A stretch of DNA of 32,733 nucleotides. It comes from Gammaproteobacteria bacterium (lineage in GTDB: Bacteria > Pseudomonadota > Gammaproteobacteria > Thiomicrospirales > Thiomicrospiraceae). Made by a program: the position numbers and the translations under genes. Shown in pieces: positions 1 to 6,416 of the stretch. Positions within the stretch are counted from its first letter, which is position 1, and each line of letters starts with the position of its first letter. The notes below the pieces were generated by a model that saw only the letters and a program-made list of their open reading frames with translations, searched no databases and was not told the DNA's origin. The stretch spans positions 1 through 32,733 of the forward strand of contig JACXUY010000017.1 in NCBI GenBank assembly GCA_014763665.1, written 5' to 3'.

Positions 1-77
1 ATGACAACAGGAGCGGCAACACAACCGGACAGTAAGGATAGGGCCGTTAGGCTCACTAAAACAGGTTTTAACAGCAT
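1..77 (-). CDS. dolP: DolP/YraP-like outer-membrane lipoprotein, 5' part only
   Basis: This gene is cut by the left edge of the window; only the first 25 codons are visible. Read on the minus strand, an ATG at 77-75 follows an AGGAGA ribosome binding site just after the yraN stop. The peptide is a lipoprotein signal: a hydrophobic stretch, then a lipobox LSGC, followed by VAAPVV. E. coli YraP/DolP begins in the same style (QGCVAAAVV), and in E. coli yraP lies downstream of yraM(lpoA)-yraN-diaA. DolP is a BON-domain outer-membrane lipoprotein that supports envelope integrity. Here it follows yraN directly, so diaA is missing from this position. The identity rests on the signal sequence and gene order; the BON domains are outside the window. 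Confidence 0.6.
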   Translation of the reverse strand, partial: MLLKPVLVSLTALSLLSGCVAAPVV

Positions 78-88
78 GAATGATTCTC

Positions 89-460
89 CTAGTAGACAGA
101 TGTGGCATCAAAGGCCGAACAAATCCATTGTGGCGATTGATGGTTGGTGTCAAATAATACTACATCAAAGCGTAAGTTGCAGTCTTGATACTGTGGATGC
201 GTGAGTAAAAAATATCGACTGCAATGAATGATGCGTTGTTGCTTGCGTAAGGTAATGCTTTCAGCGGCAGAGGCATATCGGGTTAGACTGCGGCTGCGCA
301 CTTCGACAAAAACGAGCGTTTGGTCGTCAGTTATGCAAATTAAGTCAATTTCACCTTGCTTGCAACGAAAGTTACGCTGAATGCAAGTGAGACCTTGCCG
401 CGTTAGGTAGGCAGCTGCAAGCGATTCACTGGCTTGACCTTTGGCAAGCGTACTGGTCAT
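89..460 (-). CDS. yraN: YraN family (UPF0102) endonuclease-like protein
   Basis: This 123-residue protein has the UPF0102/YraN pattern of a small restriction-endonuclease-like fold: an early AxxYLxRQG helix, NFRCKQGEIDLI (the acidic GEIDLI strand), then LVFVEVRSR. These correspond to the D...ExK-type core of the family. The biochemical role of YraN is not settled; a nuclease linked to DNA repair or uptake is usually proposed. Its start overlaps the end of lpoA by 4 bp (ATGA type), so it is translationally coupled in a minus-strand operon lpoA-yraN-dolP. This gene order is typical of gammaproteobacteria. Length is normal for the family. Confidence 0.9.
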   Translation of the reverse strand: MTSTLAKGQASESLAAAYLTRQGLTCIQRNFRCKQGEIDLICITDDQTLVFVEVRSRSLTRYASAAESITLRKQQRIIHCSRYFLLTHPQYQDCNLRFDVVLFDTNHQSPQWICSAFDATSVY

Positions 461-1749
461 GGTTGCTTGTGATTGACTAACCGGCCATCCTGAATTTGCA
501 TCCAGTTGAGTTGACGGCGTAATTGATTATTTTGGTTCGTCAATTTGCCAGTTTGTGTGTTGGCTGAATAGGCTAATGGATTGGCTAATAATAGGTAACT
601 ATCCCAGCCAAGCGCTTCGAATAGGCTGCTTGGCCCTGAAGTATTGATGAGGTAAGGTGGCGTCAGTACAGAGACGCCATTGAGTTCTGGTTCATTGAAT
701 GGGTCAGTACTTTTACTGGGTAGGAGTTGACTGGTGGCATAGATAGGCCAGTTAATACGATAGTAGCTTAAACTGGGCATGATAGACTTCAGTTGCTTGG
801 CGTTGCCCAAAAAAATGAGTGCTTGTATATCCTGACGCGCTTGGGGCAGGCTGTCCGAAAAGTCGCCTCTTACTAAGTTGGTCATGCGTTTAATCCGATC
901 TTGACTGGATTGAATGCCTCCTTCGTTGATTAGCCAGTCTCGTAGGTCTGGATTCTGCTTTTCTAACGTTACACTGCTCACATTAAAAGCCAATGCTTTG
1001 GCTTTCTGGTTGAGTTGGGTAAGTAAACGCTGATCGCTTGCATGATTGCTGGCTACGACCAGTAGCTGTCCCAGTTGGGGTTGGAATTGCGAGAGCAGTT
1101 GATCGATTTCATCTTCCAGGGGAAGCCCAATTTGTAATGCCGTGGTTGGGGTGTCGAGTCGATTGAGAACAATATGGCGATCATTCGTTAGTGATTGAAT
1201 ACTCTGAATATCGCTTTTGGTTAAGGGGCCAATGATCCAGTCCGGCGTGTAGGCATTGGCTTTTTGCATCAAGGCTTCACCGTTCAGTGCATCGTGAAGC
1301 ACGATGATTTGTAAATGTGGGTTGTGCGGCTGGAGTTGATGGGCAGCACGAATGCCTTTTTCAATATCACGATTCACTTCTGACAGACTGGGGCGATCGG
1401 GAAGCAGGACAACCACTTTCCTTAAGTTTTTTTGCGCTTGTTTGATGTTTTCTTCATTTAGAGCTGAGTTAGCTGATGCCAATGGTGCTGTAGTTTCAGC
1501 TGTTGATGGTGTCTGGGGTATTGCTGGAGCAGGAATGTCAACCACTTTGTTGTTTGGCACTGATTGATTTTCTGGTATGAGTATGGGTTTGCTAGGTGCG
1601 GCTATAACCGTTTTAACTGGTTCATTTTGCGTGGGGTGAACGATAGGGGCGGGTGATTTGGTTTGGTTACTGCTGCCACAGCCGGTCAATGTCAGTGAGA
1701 GTGGCAATAAAATAGCCAACAGGTGTGTGTAAGAGAAGCGGTTATTCAT
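457..1749 (-). CDS. lpoA: LpoA-type penicillin-binding protein activator lipoprotein (short form)
   Basis: This 430-residue lipoprotein has an N-terminal signal with lipobox LTGC (Cys24) and then a low-complexity Pro/Thr/Ala-rich tether to about residue 100. The rest is a periplasmic-binding-protein-like domain of the LppC/YraM family, starting near VVVLLPDRPSLSEV and including DWIIGPLTKSDIQSI and ALIFLGNAKQLKSIMPSL. In E. coli, LpoA anchors in the outer membrane and activates PBP1A. E. coli LpoA is about 680 residues with an N-terminal TPR-like domain; that domain is absent here and replaced by the short tether. No clear Shine-Dalgarno precedes the ATG at 1749. It is divergent from rsmI, with only 37 bp between the two starts. 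The family is clear; the activation of PBP1A is inferred. Confidence 0.85.
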   Translation of the reverse strand: MNNRFSYTHLLAILLPLSLTLTGCGSSNQTKSPAPIVHPTQNEPVKTVIAAPSKPILIPENQSVPNNKVVDIPAPAIPQTPSTAETTAPLASANSALNEENIKQAQKNLRKVVVLLPDRPSLSEVNRDIEKGIRAAHQLQPHNPHLQIIVLHDALNGEALMQKANAYTPDWIIGPLTKSDIQSIQSLTNDRHIVLNRLDTPTTALQIGLPLEDEIDQLLSQFQPQLGQLLVVASNHASDQRLLTQLNQKAKALAFNVSSVTLEKQNPDLRDWLINEGGIQSSQDRIKRMTNLVRGDFSDSLPQARQDIQALIFLGNAKQLKSIMPSLSYYRINWPIYATSQLLPSKSTDPFNEPELNGVSVLTPPYLINTSGPSSLFEALGWDSYLLLANPLAYSANTQTGKLTNQNNQLRRQLNWMQIQDGRLVNHKQP

Positions 1750-1786
1750 AATATACTAGCGTCTTAAAAATAGAGGTGAATGAAAC

Positions 1787-2656
1787 GTGCAACAAACAAC
1801 TTGGGTTTTACCTGGACAATTATATATGGTGGCAACGCCAATTGGTAATTTAGCCGATATGGGGGCGCGCGCTCAGGCGGTATTACTGCAGGTTGATGTG
1901 GTTGCTGCCGAGGATACCCGTCATACAGGTCAGTTGTTGAGTGCGTTGGGTATTCGTAAGCCCATGATCAGTGTGCATGATCATAATGAGCGCGCGCGGT
2001 CGCAAGAAGTGGTTAAGCGCTTACAGGCTGGGGAATCGGTGGCTTATGTGAGTGATGCGGGTACACCGGCTATTTCCGATCCGGGCGCTCTGTTGGTGCA
2101 AGCGGTTGCGGCGGAGGGTATTAAGGTTGTCTCTGTTCCCGGTGCTAGTGCTGTGCTCACTGCTATTGCTGCCTCGGGTTTGGATGTGCGGGCTGGGTTT
2201 TGTTTTTTAGGGTTTTTGCCGACAACGCAGAAGGCGAAGCTAGCATGGCAAAGTGAATTAGCGCAAAGCCATCGGGTGAGTGTCTTTTTTGAAGCGCCAC
2301 ATCGTATTATGGATACACTCGCTTGGTTGGCTGAGGTTTTTCCGCAACGTCAGTTGGTATTGGCGAAGGAGTTGACCAAGTTGCATGAGCGTTTTGTGCG
2401 CGGCACAACGACAGAGGTTCTGGCTTTGATGCAGGCGCATAAAGATTGGCAAAGAGGTGAATTTGTCTTATTGCTCGCACCAGCTGAGAAAAAAGATGAT
2501 GTTGATGAGCAAACATTGTCTTTAATGCAAGTATTGCAGCCGTTATTAGTCGACTTGCCTTTGTCTCAAGCAGTTAAGTTGACTTGCGCTATTACGGGGC
2601 AGAAAAAGAAGCAGGTTTATGATTTGGCGTTGCAGTGGCAACAAAAAAATCAGTGA
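1787..2656 (+). CDS. rsmI: 16S rRNA (cytidine-1402 2'-O)-methyltransferase RsmI
   Basis: This 289-residue tetrapyrrole-methylase-fold enzyme 2'-O-methylates C1402 of 16S rRNA using SAM, in the cytoplasm. Family motifs are visible: LYMVATPIGNLADM at the N-terminus, AAEDTRHTGQLL, VSDAGTPAISDPGALLV and FFEAPHRI. The C-terminal TGQKKKQVYDLAL tail is also typical. The start is a GTG at 1787 preceded by GAGGTG with 8-nt spacing; an ATG seven bases earlier is in another frame. RsmH, which methylates the same nucleotide on N4, is encoded about 1.2 kb downstream. The gene is divergent from lpoA, as in many gammaproteobacteria, and its 3' end overlaps the predicted rnpB promoter. Confidence 0.96.
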   Translation: MQQTTWVLPGQLYMVATPIGNLADMGARAQAVLLQVDVVAAEDTRHTGQLLSALGIRKPMISVHDHNERARSQEVVKRLQAGESVAYVSDAGTPAISDPGALLVQAVAAEGIKVVSVPGASAVLTAIAASGLDVRAGFCFLGFLPTTQKAKLAWQSELAQSHRVSVFFEAPHRIMDTLAWLAEVFPQRQLVLAKELTKLHERFVRGTTTEVLALMQAHKDWQRGEFVLLLAPAEKKDDVDEQTLSLMQVLQPLLVDLPLSQAVKLTCAITGQKKKQVYDLALQWQQKNQ

Positions 2657-2681
2657 CTTTCAGTCGCTTGCCTGCTAGACT
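2653..2681 (+). promoter_or_regulatory. Predicted rnpB promoter
   Basis: GTGACT (2653-2658) and TAGACT (2676-2681) are separated by 17 bp. This places initiation close to the 5' end of RNase P RNA at about 2688. Each hexamer matches the sigma70 consensus at four of six positions. The -35 overlaps the rsmI stop codon. The spacing and the agreement with the RNA end are the main support. Confidence 0.5.
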
Positions 2682-2687
2682 GCATGA

Positions 2688-3050
2688 GAGTGGATTAAAC
2701 AATCGCTGGCAGGTAACTGCTGGAGGAAAGTCCGGGCTCCATAGGGCAGGATGCTAGGTAACGCCTAGGCAGCGCGAGCTGACGGAAAGTGCAACAGAGA
2801 GCTGAACCGCCAAAGTAACGCAAGTTACTGGTAAGGGTGAAAAGGTGCGGTAAGAGCGCACCGCAGGACTGGTAACAGGACTGGCAGGGTAAACCCCATC
2901 CGGAGCAAGACCAAATAGGGGAACCATTCATGCTTGCATGAATAGAGATGGCCCATCTCGTTCCCGGGTAGGTTGCTACAGGTGTTGAGCGATCAACATC
3001 GCAGACGAATGATTGTTCACGACAGAACCCGGCTTATCGATCCACTCAAT
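2688..3050 (+). ncRNA. rnpB: RNase P RNA, bacterial type A
   Basis: This is the catalytic RNA of RNase P, which removes tRNA 5' leaders. The hallmark 5' core GAGGAAAGTCCGGGCTCC lies near 2722-2739, and the 3' core ACAGAACCCGGCTTA near 3023-3037; these pair in helix P4. The ends close by GAGTGGA (2688-2694) pairing with TCCACTC (3041-3047), as in helix P1. Internal elements such as GGTAAGGGTGAAAAGGTGCGGTAAGAGCGCACC fit the type A layout. The location between rsmI and mraZ matches several gammaproteobacteria. Ends are good to a few bases. Open frames reading through this region on the minus strand are not genes. Confidence 0.96.
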
Positions 3051-3083
3051 TTTCTCTCTTTTTTCTGCTGAATCTGTCTTTTT

Positions 3084-3105
3084 TTGAGCTTTTTGCTCAA
3101 TTTTT
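3084..3105 (+). terminator. Intrinsic terminator after rnpB
   Basis: TTGAGC and GCTCAA form a 6-bp stem with a T5 loop (3084-3100), followed immediately by TTTTT. It lies about 40 bases past the mature RNase P RNA end, in a pyrimidine-rich stretch. Confidence 0.6.
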
Positions 3106-3354
3106 CTTTTTTCTTCATCGCGTTTTTGTCGGTCTCATATTTTGCATGACTGTCTTCTTGTATGTCTTTTGTTTAGTCAACCACTATCTATTGTGTGTTT
3201 AAGCCCGCATGCTAAGTTATTCATTTTATTTATGATTCACAAAAAAGATTAAGTGATTTTTTTTTATCTATTTTCAGTTTAGCTAGGTTTCTTAACTTAT
3301 TGAATTTTAAGTTTAATGAATGCAATAAATTCAAATTTGGGCTGTTTGCTTGCG
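3106..3354. other. AT-rich gap between rnpB and mraZ with no gene seen
   Basis: This stretch is rich in T and A and contains no open frame with a ribosome binding site. An 8-bp inverted repeat, TTGAATTT (3300-3307) and AAATTCAA (3327-3334), lies about 20 bp upstream of the predicted mra promoter. It may be a regulator site or A/T-rich upstream DNA that strengthens the promoter. I see no RNA gene in it. Confidence 0.5.
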
Positions 3355-3383
3355 TTGAGAAGTGGTTTTTGCGTTGGTAAAAT
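3355..3383 (+). promoter_or_regulatory. Predicted mra promoter heading the dcw cluster
   Basis: TTGAGA (3355-3360), a 17-bp spacer and TAAAAT (3378-3383) each match the sigma70 consensus at five of six positions. Initiation would be near 3390, giving a leader of about 24 bases before the mraZ start. The -10 lies inside the first of the five MraZ-box-like decamers, which fits autorepression. Confidence 0.7.
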
Positions 3384-3423
3384 ATGGGCCAATGTGGTGA
3401 AAAGTGGGAATAAGTGGAAAAAC
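3374..3423 (+). promoter_or_regulatory. MraZ operator: five in-phase TGG(G/T/A) decamers
   Basis: Five consecutive 10-bp units start at 3374, 3384, 3394, 3404 and 3414. Each has the form N-TGG-(G/T/A) followed by an A-rich or mixed pentamer: TTGGT, ATGGG, GTGGT, GTGGG, GTGGA. Direct TGGG-type repeats with a 10-bp period upstream of mraZ are the known binding pattern of the MraZ repressor. Here the array runs from the -10 across the transcript start and ribosome binding site, and its last unit contains the GTG start codon. Confidence 0.75.
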
Positions 3424-3902
3424 AATCGTCCATTACCTTTCGCGGGTTACAAGCAGCGACCTTAGATGATAAGGGACGCATGGCTGTACCTAAGCGATTC
3501 CGAGAAACCTTGCAACAAGTTTGTCAGGGTGAGGTGGTGTTGACGGTCGATATCCATGATGCCTGTTTATTATTGTACCCGATGGCGGATTGGCGGGCGA
3601 TTGAGGCCAAGTTGATGGCGATGCCCAATATGGATCCAGCAACACGTCGGGTACAACGATTGCTCTTAGGTCATGCAGTGGAAATGGAGATGGATAGCGC
3701 TGGTCGAATCCTAGTGCCCGATTTATTGCGTGACTATGCTCAGATGACCAAGGAAGTGATGTTGGTCGGTCAGGGTAACAAAATCGAGTTTTGGTCGGCG
3801 GAAACATGGCAAGCGCAACGTGAGTCTTGGATTCAGGCAACGCGCGAAGAGTTATCAACAGACTTATCGCCAAGCAGCCCGTTAATGGGGTTGAGTTTGT
3901 GA
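3414..3902 (+). CDS. mraZ: MraZ transcriptional regulator
   Basis: This 162-residue AbrB/SpoVT-like regulator represses its own operon by binding TGGG-type repeats. Both half-domains are visible: FRGLQAATLDDKGRMAVPKRFRE near residues 9-32, and a second copy, HAVEMEMDSAGRILVPDLLRDYAQM, near residues 87-111. The repeated DxxGRxxVP signature is diagnostic. The start is a GTG at 3414, directly after an in-frame TAA (3411-3413), so no longer form is possible; GGGAA just upstream acts as the ribosome binding site. The start codon lies in the last operator repeat, so bound MraZ could also hinder initiation. The TGA overlaps the rsmH ATG. It heads a dcw operon that here includes ftsZ as third gene. 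Confidence 0.96.
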   Translation: MEKQSSITFRGLQAATLDDKGRMAVPKRFRETLQQVCQGEVVLTVDIHDACLLLYPMADWRAIEAKLMAMPNMDPATRRVQRLLLGHAVEMEMDSAGRILVPDLLRDYAQMTKEVMLVGQGNKIEFWSAETWQAQRESWIQATREELSTDLSPSSPLMGLSL

Positions 3903-4807
3903 TGACTTCTCATGTCCATGCGCCTGTGCTGTTTCGGGAATGTTTGGATGCTTTGGCAATCAAGCCAGATGGTGTTTACGTAGATGGCACTTTTGGTCGA
4001 GGTGGGCATAGCGCTGGTATTCTTGCTCACTTGGGTGTGCAGGGACGTCTCGTTGCTTTCGATCAAGATGCGCAAGCGATAGCTTTTGGTCAAGCTAAGT
4101 TTGCTGATGATAAACGGGTTGCCTTTGTGCATGCGAACTTTGCTGAGTTGGCAAGCAGACTGATTGAGCCAGTTGATGGCATTTTGTTGGATTTGGGGGT
4201 TTCGTCACCTCAGCTAGACAATGCGGATCGGGGCTTTAGTTTTATGCAAAAAGGCCCGCTGGATATGCGTATGAATACCAATGCGGGTCTGACCTTGGCG
4301 GAACGTTTGGCGCAAACCAGTCTCGATGAATTGACTTGGGTGCTGAAAACCTATGGTGAAGAGAAGTTCGCGCGCCGCATCGCGACTGCCGTATTGTCGG
4401 CGCAGCAGGCGGGTGTTTTGACGGATACGCTGAGCTTGGCCGAAGTGATTGCGCAAGCACAGCCAGTGAAGGATAAATATAAACATCCAGCAACGCGGAG
4501 TTTTCAGGCGTTGCGGATTTGGGTTAACGATGAGTTGGGTGTGTTGCAGCGGGTATTGTCCGATGCGATTGACCAACTCAAACCAGGCGGACGGTTGGCG
4601 GTGATTAGTTTTCATTCGTTGGAAGATCGCTTGGTGAAACAGTTTTTTCGCGATCAGTCGCGTGGTCGTTATGACGATGCATTGCGACAGGTGGTGACAG
4701 AGCCAAGGGTGAAATCTTTAGGTAAGGTTTTTCCAAGCTTGGCAGAAACAGAGCAAAATCCACGTGCGCGTAGTGCCATATTACGTGTCGTGGAACGGTT
4801 AAATTAA
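3902..4807 (+). CDS. rsmH: 16S rRNA (cytosine-1402 N4)-methyltransferase RsmH (MraW)
   Basis: This 301-residue SAM-dependent methyltransferase modifies N4 of C1402 in 16S rRNA, the same nucleotide targeted by RsmI. Motifs: HAPVLFRECLDAL at the N-terminus, YVDGTFGRGGHSAGIL (SAM-binding loop), DGILLDLGVSSPQLDNADRGFSF, GPLDMRMN, and the C-terminal RLAVISFHSLEDRLVKQFF. The open frame extends 25 codons upstream into mraZ, but the ATG at 3902 matches the family N-terminus and overlaps the mraZ stop (ATGA). Normally ftsL follows directly; here 32 bp separate it from ftsZ instead. Confidence 0.97.
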   Translation: MTSHVHAPVLFRECLDALAIKPDGVYVDGTFGRGGHSAGILAHLGVQGRLVAFDQDAQAIAFGQAKFADDKRVAFVHANFAELASRLIEPVDGILLDLGVSSPQLDNADRGFSFMQKGPLDMRMNTNAGLTLAERLAQTSLDELTWVLKTYGEEKFARRIATAVLSAQQAGVLTDTLSLAEVIAQAQPVKDKYKHPATRSFQALRIWVNDELGVLQRVLSDAIDQLKPGGRLAVISFHSLEDRLVKQFFRDQSRGRYDDALRQVVTEPRVKSLGKVFPSLAETEQNPRARSAILRVVERLN

Positions 4808-4839
4808 TGTGGTGAACAGACAAAACAGGGGTGGTTGTG

Positions 4840-6057
4840 ATGAAATTTGAACTCGAGGAAGCAGCTGTCAATATGAATGGCATGCCGGTAATTAAGGTGA
4901 TTGGCCTAGGTGGCGGTGGTTGTAACGCGCTGGATTACATGGTGCGTAGCCAAATCATTGGTGTGGATTTTGTCGCGGCTAATACCGATGCGCAGGCATT
5001 GAATAAGTCAAAAGCGAGTACGCGTATTCAATTGGGTAAGTCTGGTTTGGGTGCGGGTTCGAATGTTGAAAAAGGCAAGCAAGCGGCAACGGAAGATATT
5101 GACCGCGTGCGTAGTGCATTAGATGGTACGCATATGCTGTTCGTTACGGCGGGTATGGGCGGTGGTACGGGTACCGGTTCTGCGCCAGTCGTTGCTAAGG
5201 CAGCGCGTGATATGGGTATTTTAACCGTAGGCGTGGTAACCAGTCCTTACAGTTTTGAAAAACGTGATAAAATTGCTGCTGAAGGTATTGCTGATTTAGA
5301 GCAACACGTTGATTCTTTAATTGTTATCCCTAACGAAAAATTGCACAAAGTAGCCGGCAAAAAGTTAGGCATGTTAGATGCCTTTAATATGGCCAATAAA
5401 GTGTTGCATAACGCGGTACGTGGCGTTACCGAAGTGGTGACACGTGAAGGGTTAATCAACGTTGACTTTGAAGACGTGCGTACCATGATGGGCTTCCGTG
5501 GTTTGGCGATGATGGGTGTGGGTTCGGCAACGGGTGATGAACGTGCTAAGAATGCGACTATGGCGGCTATTTCCAGTCCTTTGTTAGAAGATATTAGCAT
5601 TAATGGTGCGCGCGGCATTCTGGTCAACGTTGTCGCTTCAGATGACTTGGGTTCGGATGAGTTTGAAGAAGTGGGTCGTTTAATCGAAAGCTTTGCTCAT
5701 CCTGAAGCGATGATTAAAATTGGTTTGGCGTTCGACGAAAACCTGGGTGATGAAGTACAAGTCACCATCATTGCAACGGGTTTAACGTTGTCAGTTGCTA
5801 AAGCACAACCTGTTGCTGAACCGGTTAAACCTGTTGCTGCTGAGCCAGCGCCTGTGGCAGAAGCAGCTCGTCCTTCTCGTTGGGTAACGCCAAATCTGAC
5901 GCCTTCTGCAACCGCACCTATGCCGAATATTCCTGGTTTGGTCGGTGGCAATATTGCTGGATTGCGTCAGGGCGCTCCTGGTGTGATTGGTGCACCTCAC
6001 AATGAAAGTCATGCCTACTTAAACATTCCTTCGTGGATTCGCAAACAAGCCAATTAA
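4840..6057 (+). CDS. ftsZ: Cell division protein FtsZ, at an unusual position in the dcw cluster
   Basis: This 405-residue tubulin homologue forms the Z-ring. The GTPase is complete: VIKVIGLGGGGCNAL, NTDAQAL, tubulin signature GGGTGTG (residues 107-113), and the T7-loop catalytic triad Asn207, Asp209, Asp212 in NVDFEDVRTMM. A Pro/Ala/Val-rich linker of about 70 residues leads to the conserved C-terminal peptide YLNIPSWIRKQAN, which in E. coli FtsZ binds FtsA and ZipA. I chose ATG 4840, preceded by AGGGG at 8-nt spacing, over an in-frame GTG at 4831. ftsZ normally follows ftsA; here it lies between rsmH and ftsL, and none follows ftsA. Differences from E. coli FtsZ include GGGGCN and GFRGLAMMGVG after the T7 loop. 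It appears intact and functional. Whether a second ftsZ exists elsewhere cannot be seen. Confidence 0.97.
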   Translation: MKFELEEAAVNMNGMPVIKVIGLGGGGCNALDYMVRSQIIGVDFVAANTDAQALNKSKASTRIQLGKSGLGAGSNVEKGKQAATEDIDRVRSALDGTHMLFVTAGMGGGTGTGSAPVVAKAARDMGILTVGVVTSPYSFEKRDKIAAEGIADLEQHVDSLIVIPNEKLHKVAGKKLGMLDAFNMANKVLHNAVRGVTEVVTREGLINVDFEDVRTMMGFRGLAMMGVGSATGDERAKNATMAAISSPLLEDISINGARGILVNVVASDDLGSDEFEEVGRLIESFAHPEAMIKIGLAFDENLGDEVQVTIIATGLTLSVAKAQPVAEPVKPVAAEPAPVAEAARPSRWVTPNLTPSATAPMPNIPGLVGGNIAGLRQGAPGVIGAPHNESHAYLNIPSWIRKQAN

Positions 6058-6086
6058 TGGTTTGCTTTGCTGAATTCACGCTTTAG

Positions 6087-6416
6087 ATGATGAAGAACGC
6101 CCCGTTACCCGGATTGTCAATTCTGTGGTCATGGGGCGCTTTTGTCTGGATTTTACTGATTGTTTCGCTCATCACCAGTGCAATTGCGGTAGTGTGGGTA
6201 AAGCATCAGGTCCGTCTTACCTCGACACAGCTTCATAAAAGCGTGAAGCAGGACTATGCCCTACGCGTAGAAGAGGGGCGTTTGCAATTAGAGTATAACC
6301 ACTTGTTGTCTAGTACTCGTATTGAACAAATAGCACGCAACAAGCTTGGTATGTCGCCTATTACAGCGGCACAAGAGCGGGTGTTGTTGTTGCCAGAAGG
6401 GTCGATTCAACCATGA
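6087..6416 (+). CDS. ftsL: Cell division protein FtsL
   Basis: This 109-residue bitopic membrane protein is part of the FtsQLB complex that activates FtsWI. A short cytoplasmic N-terminus is followed by one membrane segment (about residues 15-38, FVWILLIVSLITSAIAVVWV) and a periplasmic coiled coil (KHQVRLTSTQLHKSV...). The end shows the typical ARNKLGMSPIT-like motif. Length is normal. No strong ribosome binding site precedes the ATG at 6087; the next codon is also ATG. The stop overlaps the ftsI start. It lies 29 bp after ftsZ, whereas it usually follows rsmH. Confidence 0.93.
   Translation: MMKNAPLPGLSILWSWGAFVWILLIVSLITSAIAVVWVKHQVRLTSTQLHKSVKQDYALRVEEGRLQLEYNHLLSSTRIEQIARNKLGMSPITAAQERVLLLPEGSIQP

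Noticed and set aside
1-204. Plus-strand open frame of 67 codons at the left edge
   Set aside because: It runs antisense through the dolP-like start and the end of yraN, both of which have good signals on the minus strand.
2695-2931. Minus-strand open frame of 78 codons
   Set aside because: It lies wholly inside RNase P RNA.
3230-3481. Minus-strand open frame of 83 codons upstream of mraZ
   Set aside because: It overlaps the mra promoter, the operator and the mraZ N-terminus; AT-rich low-complexity translation.
4809-4836. GTGGTG (4809) and GTGGTT (4831) just upstream of ftsZ as a second MraZ site
   Set aside because: They are 22 bp apart and out of the 10-bp phase expected for MraZ boxes.
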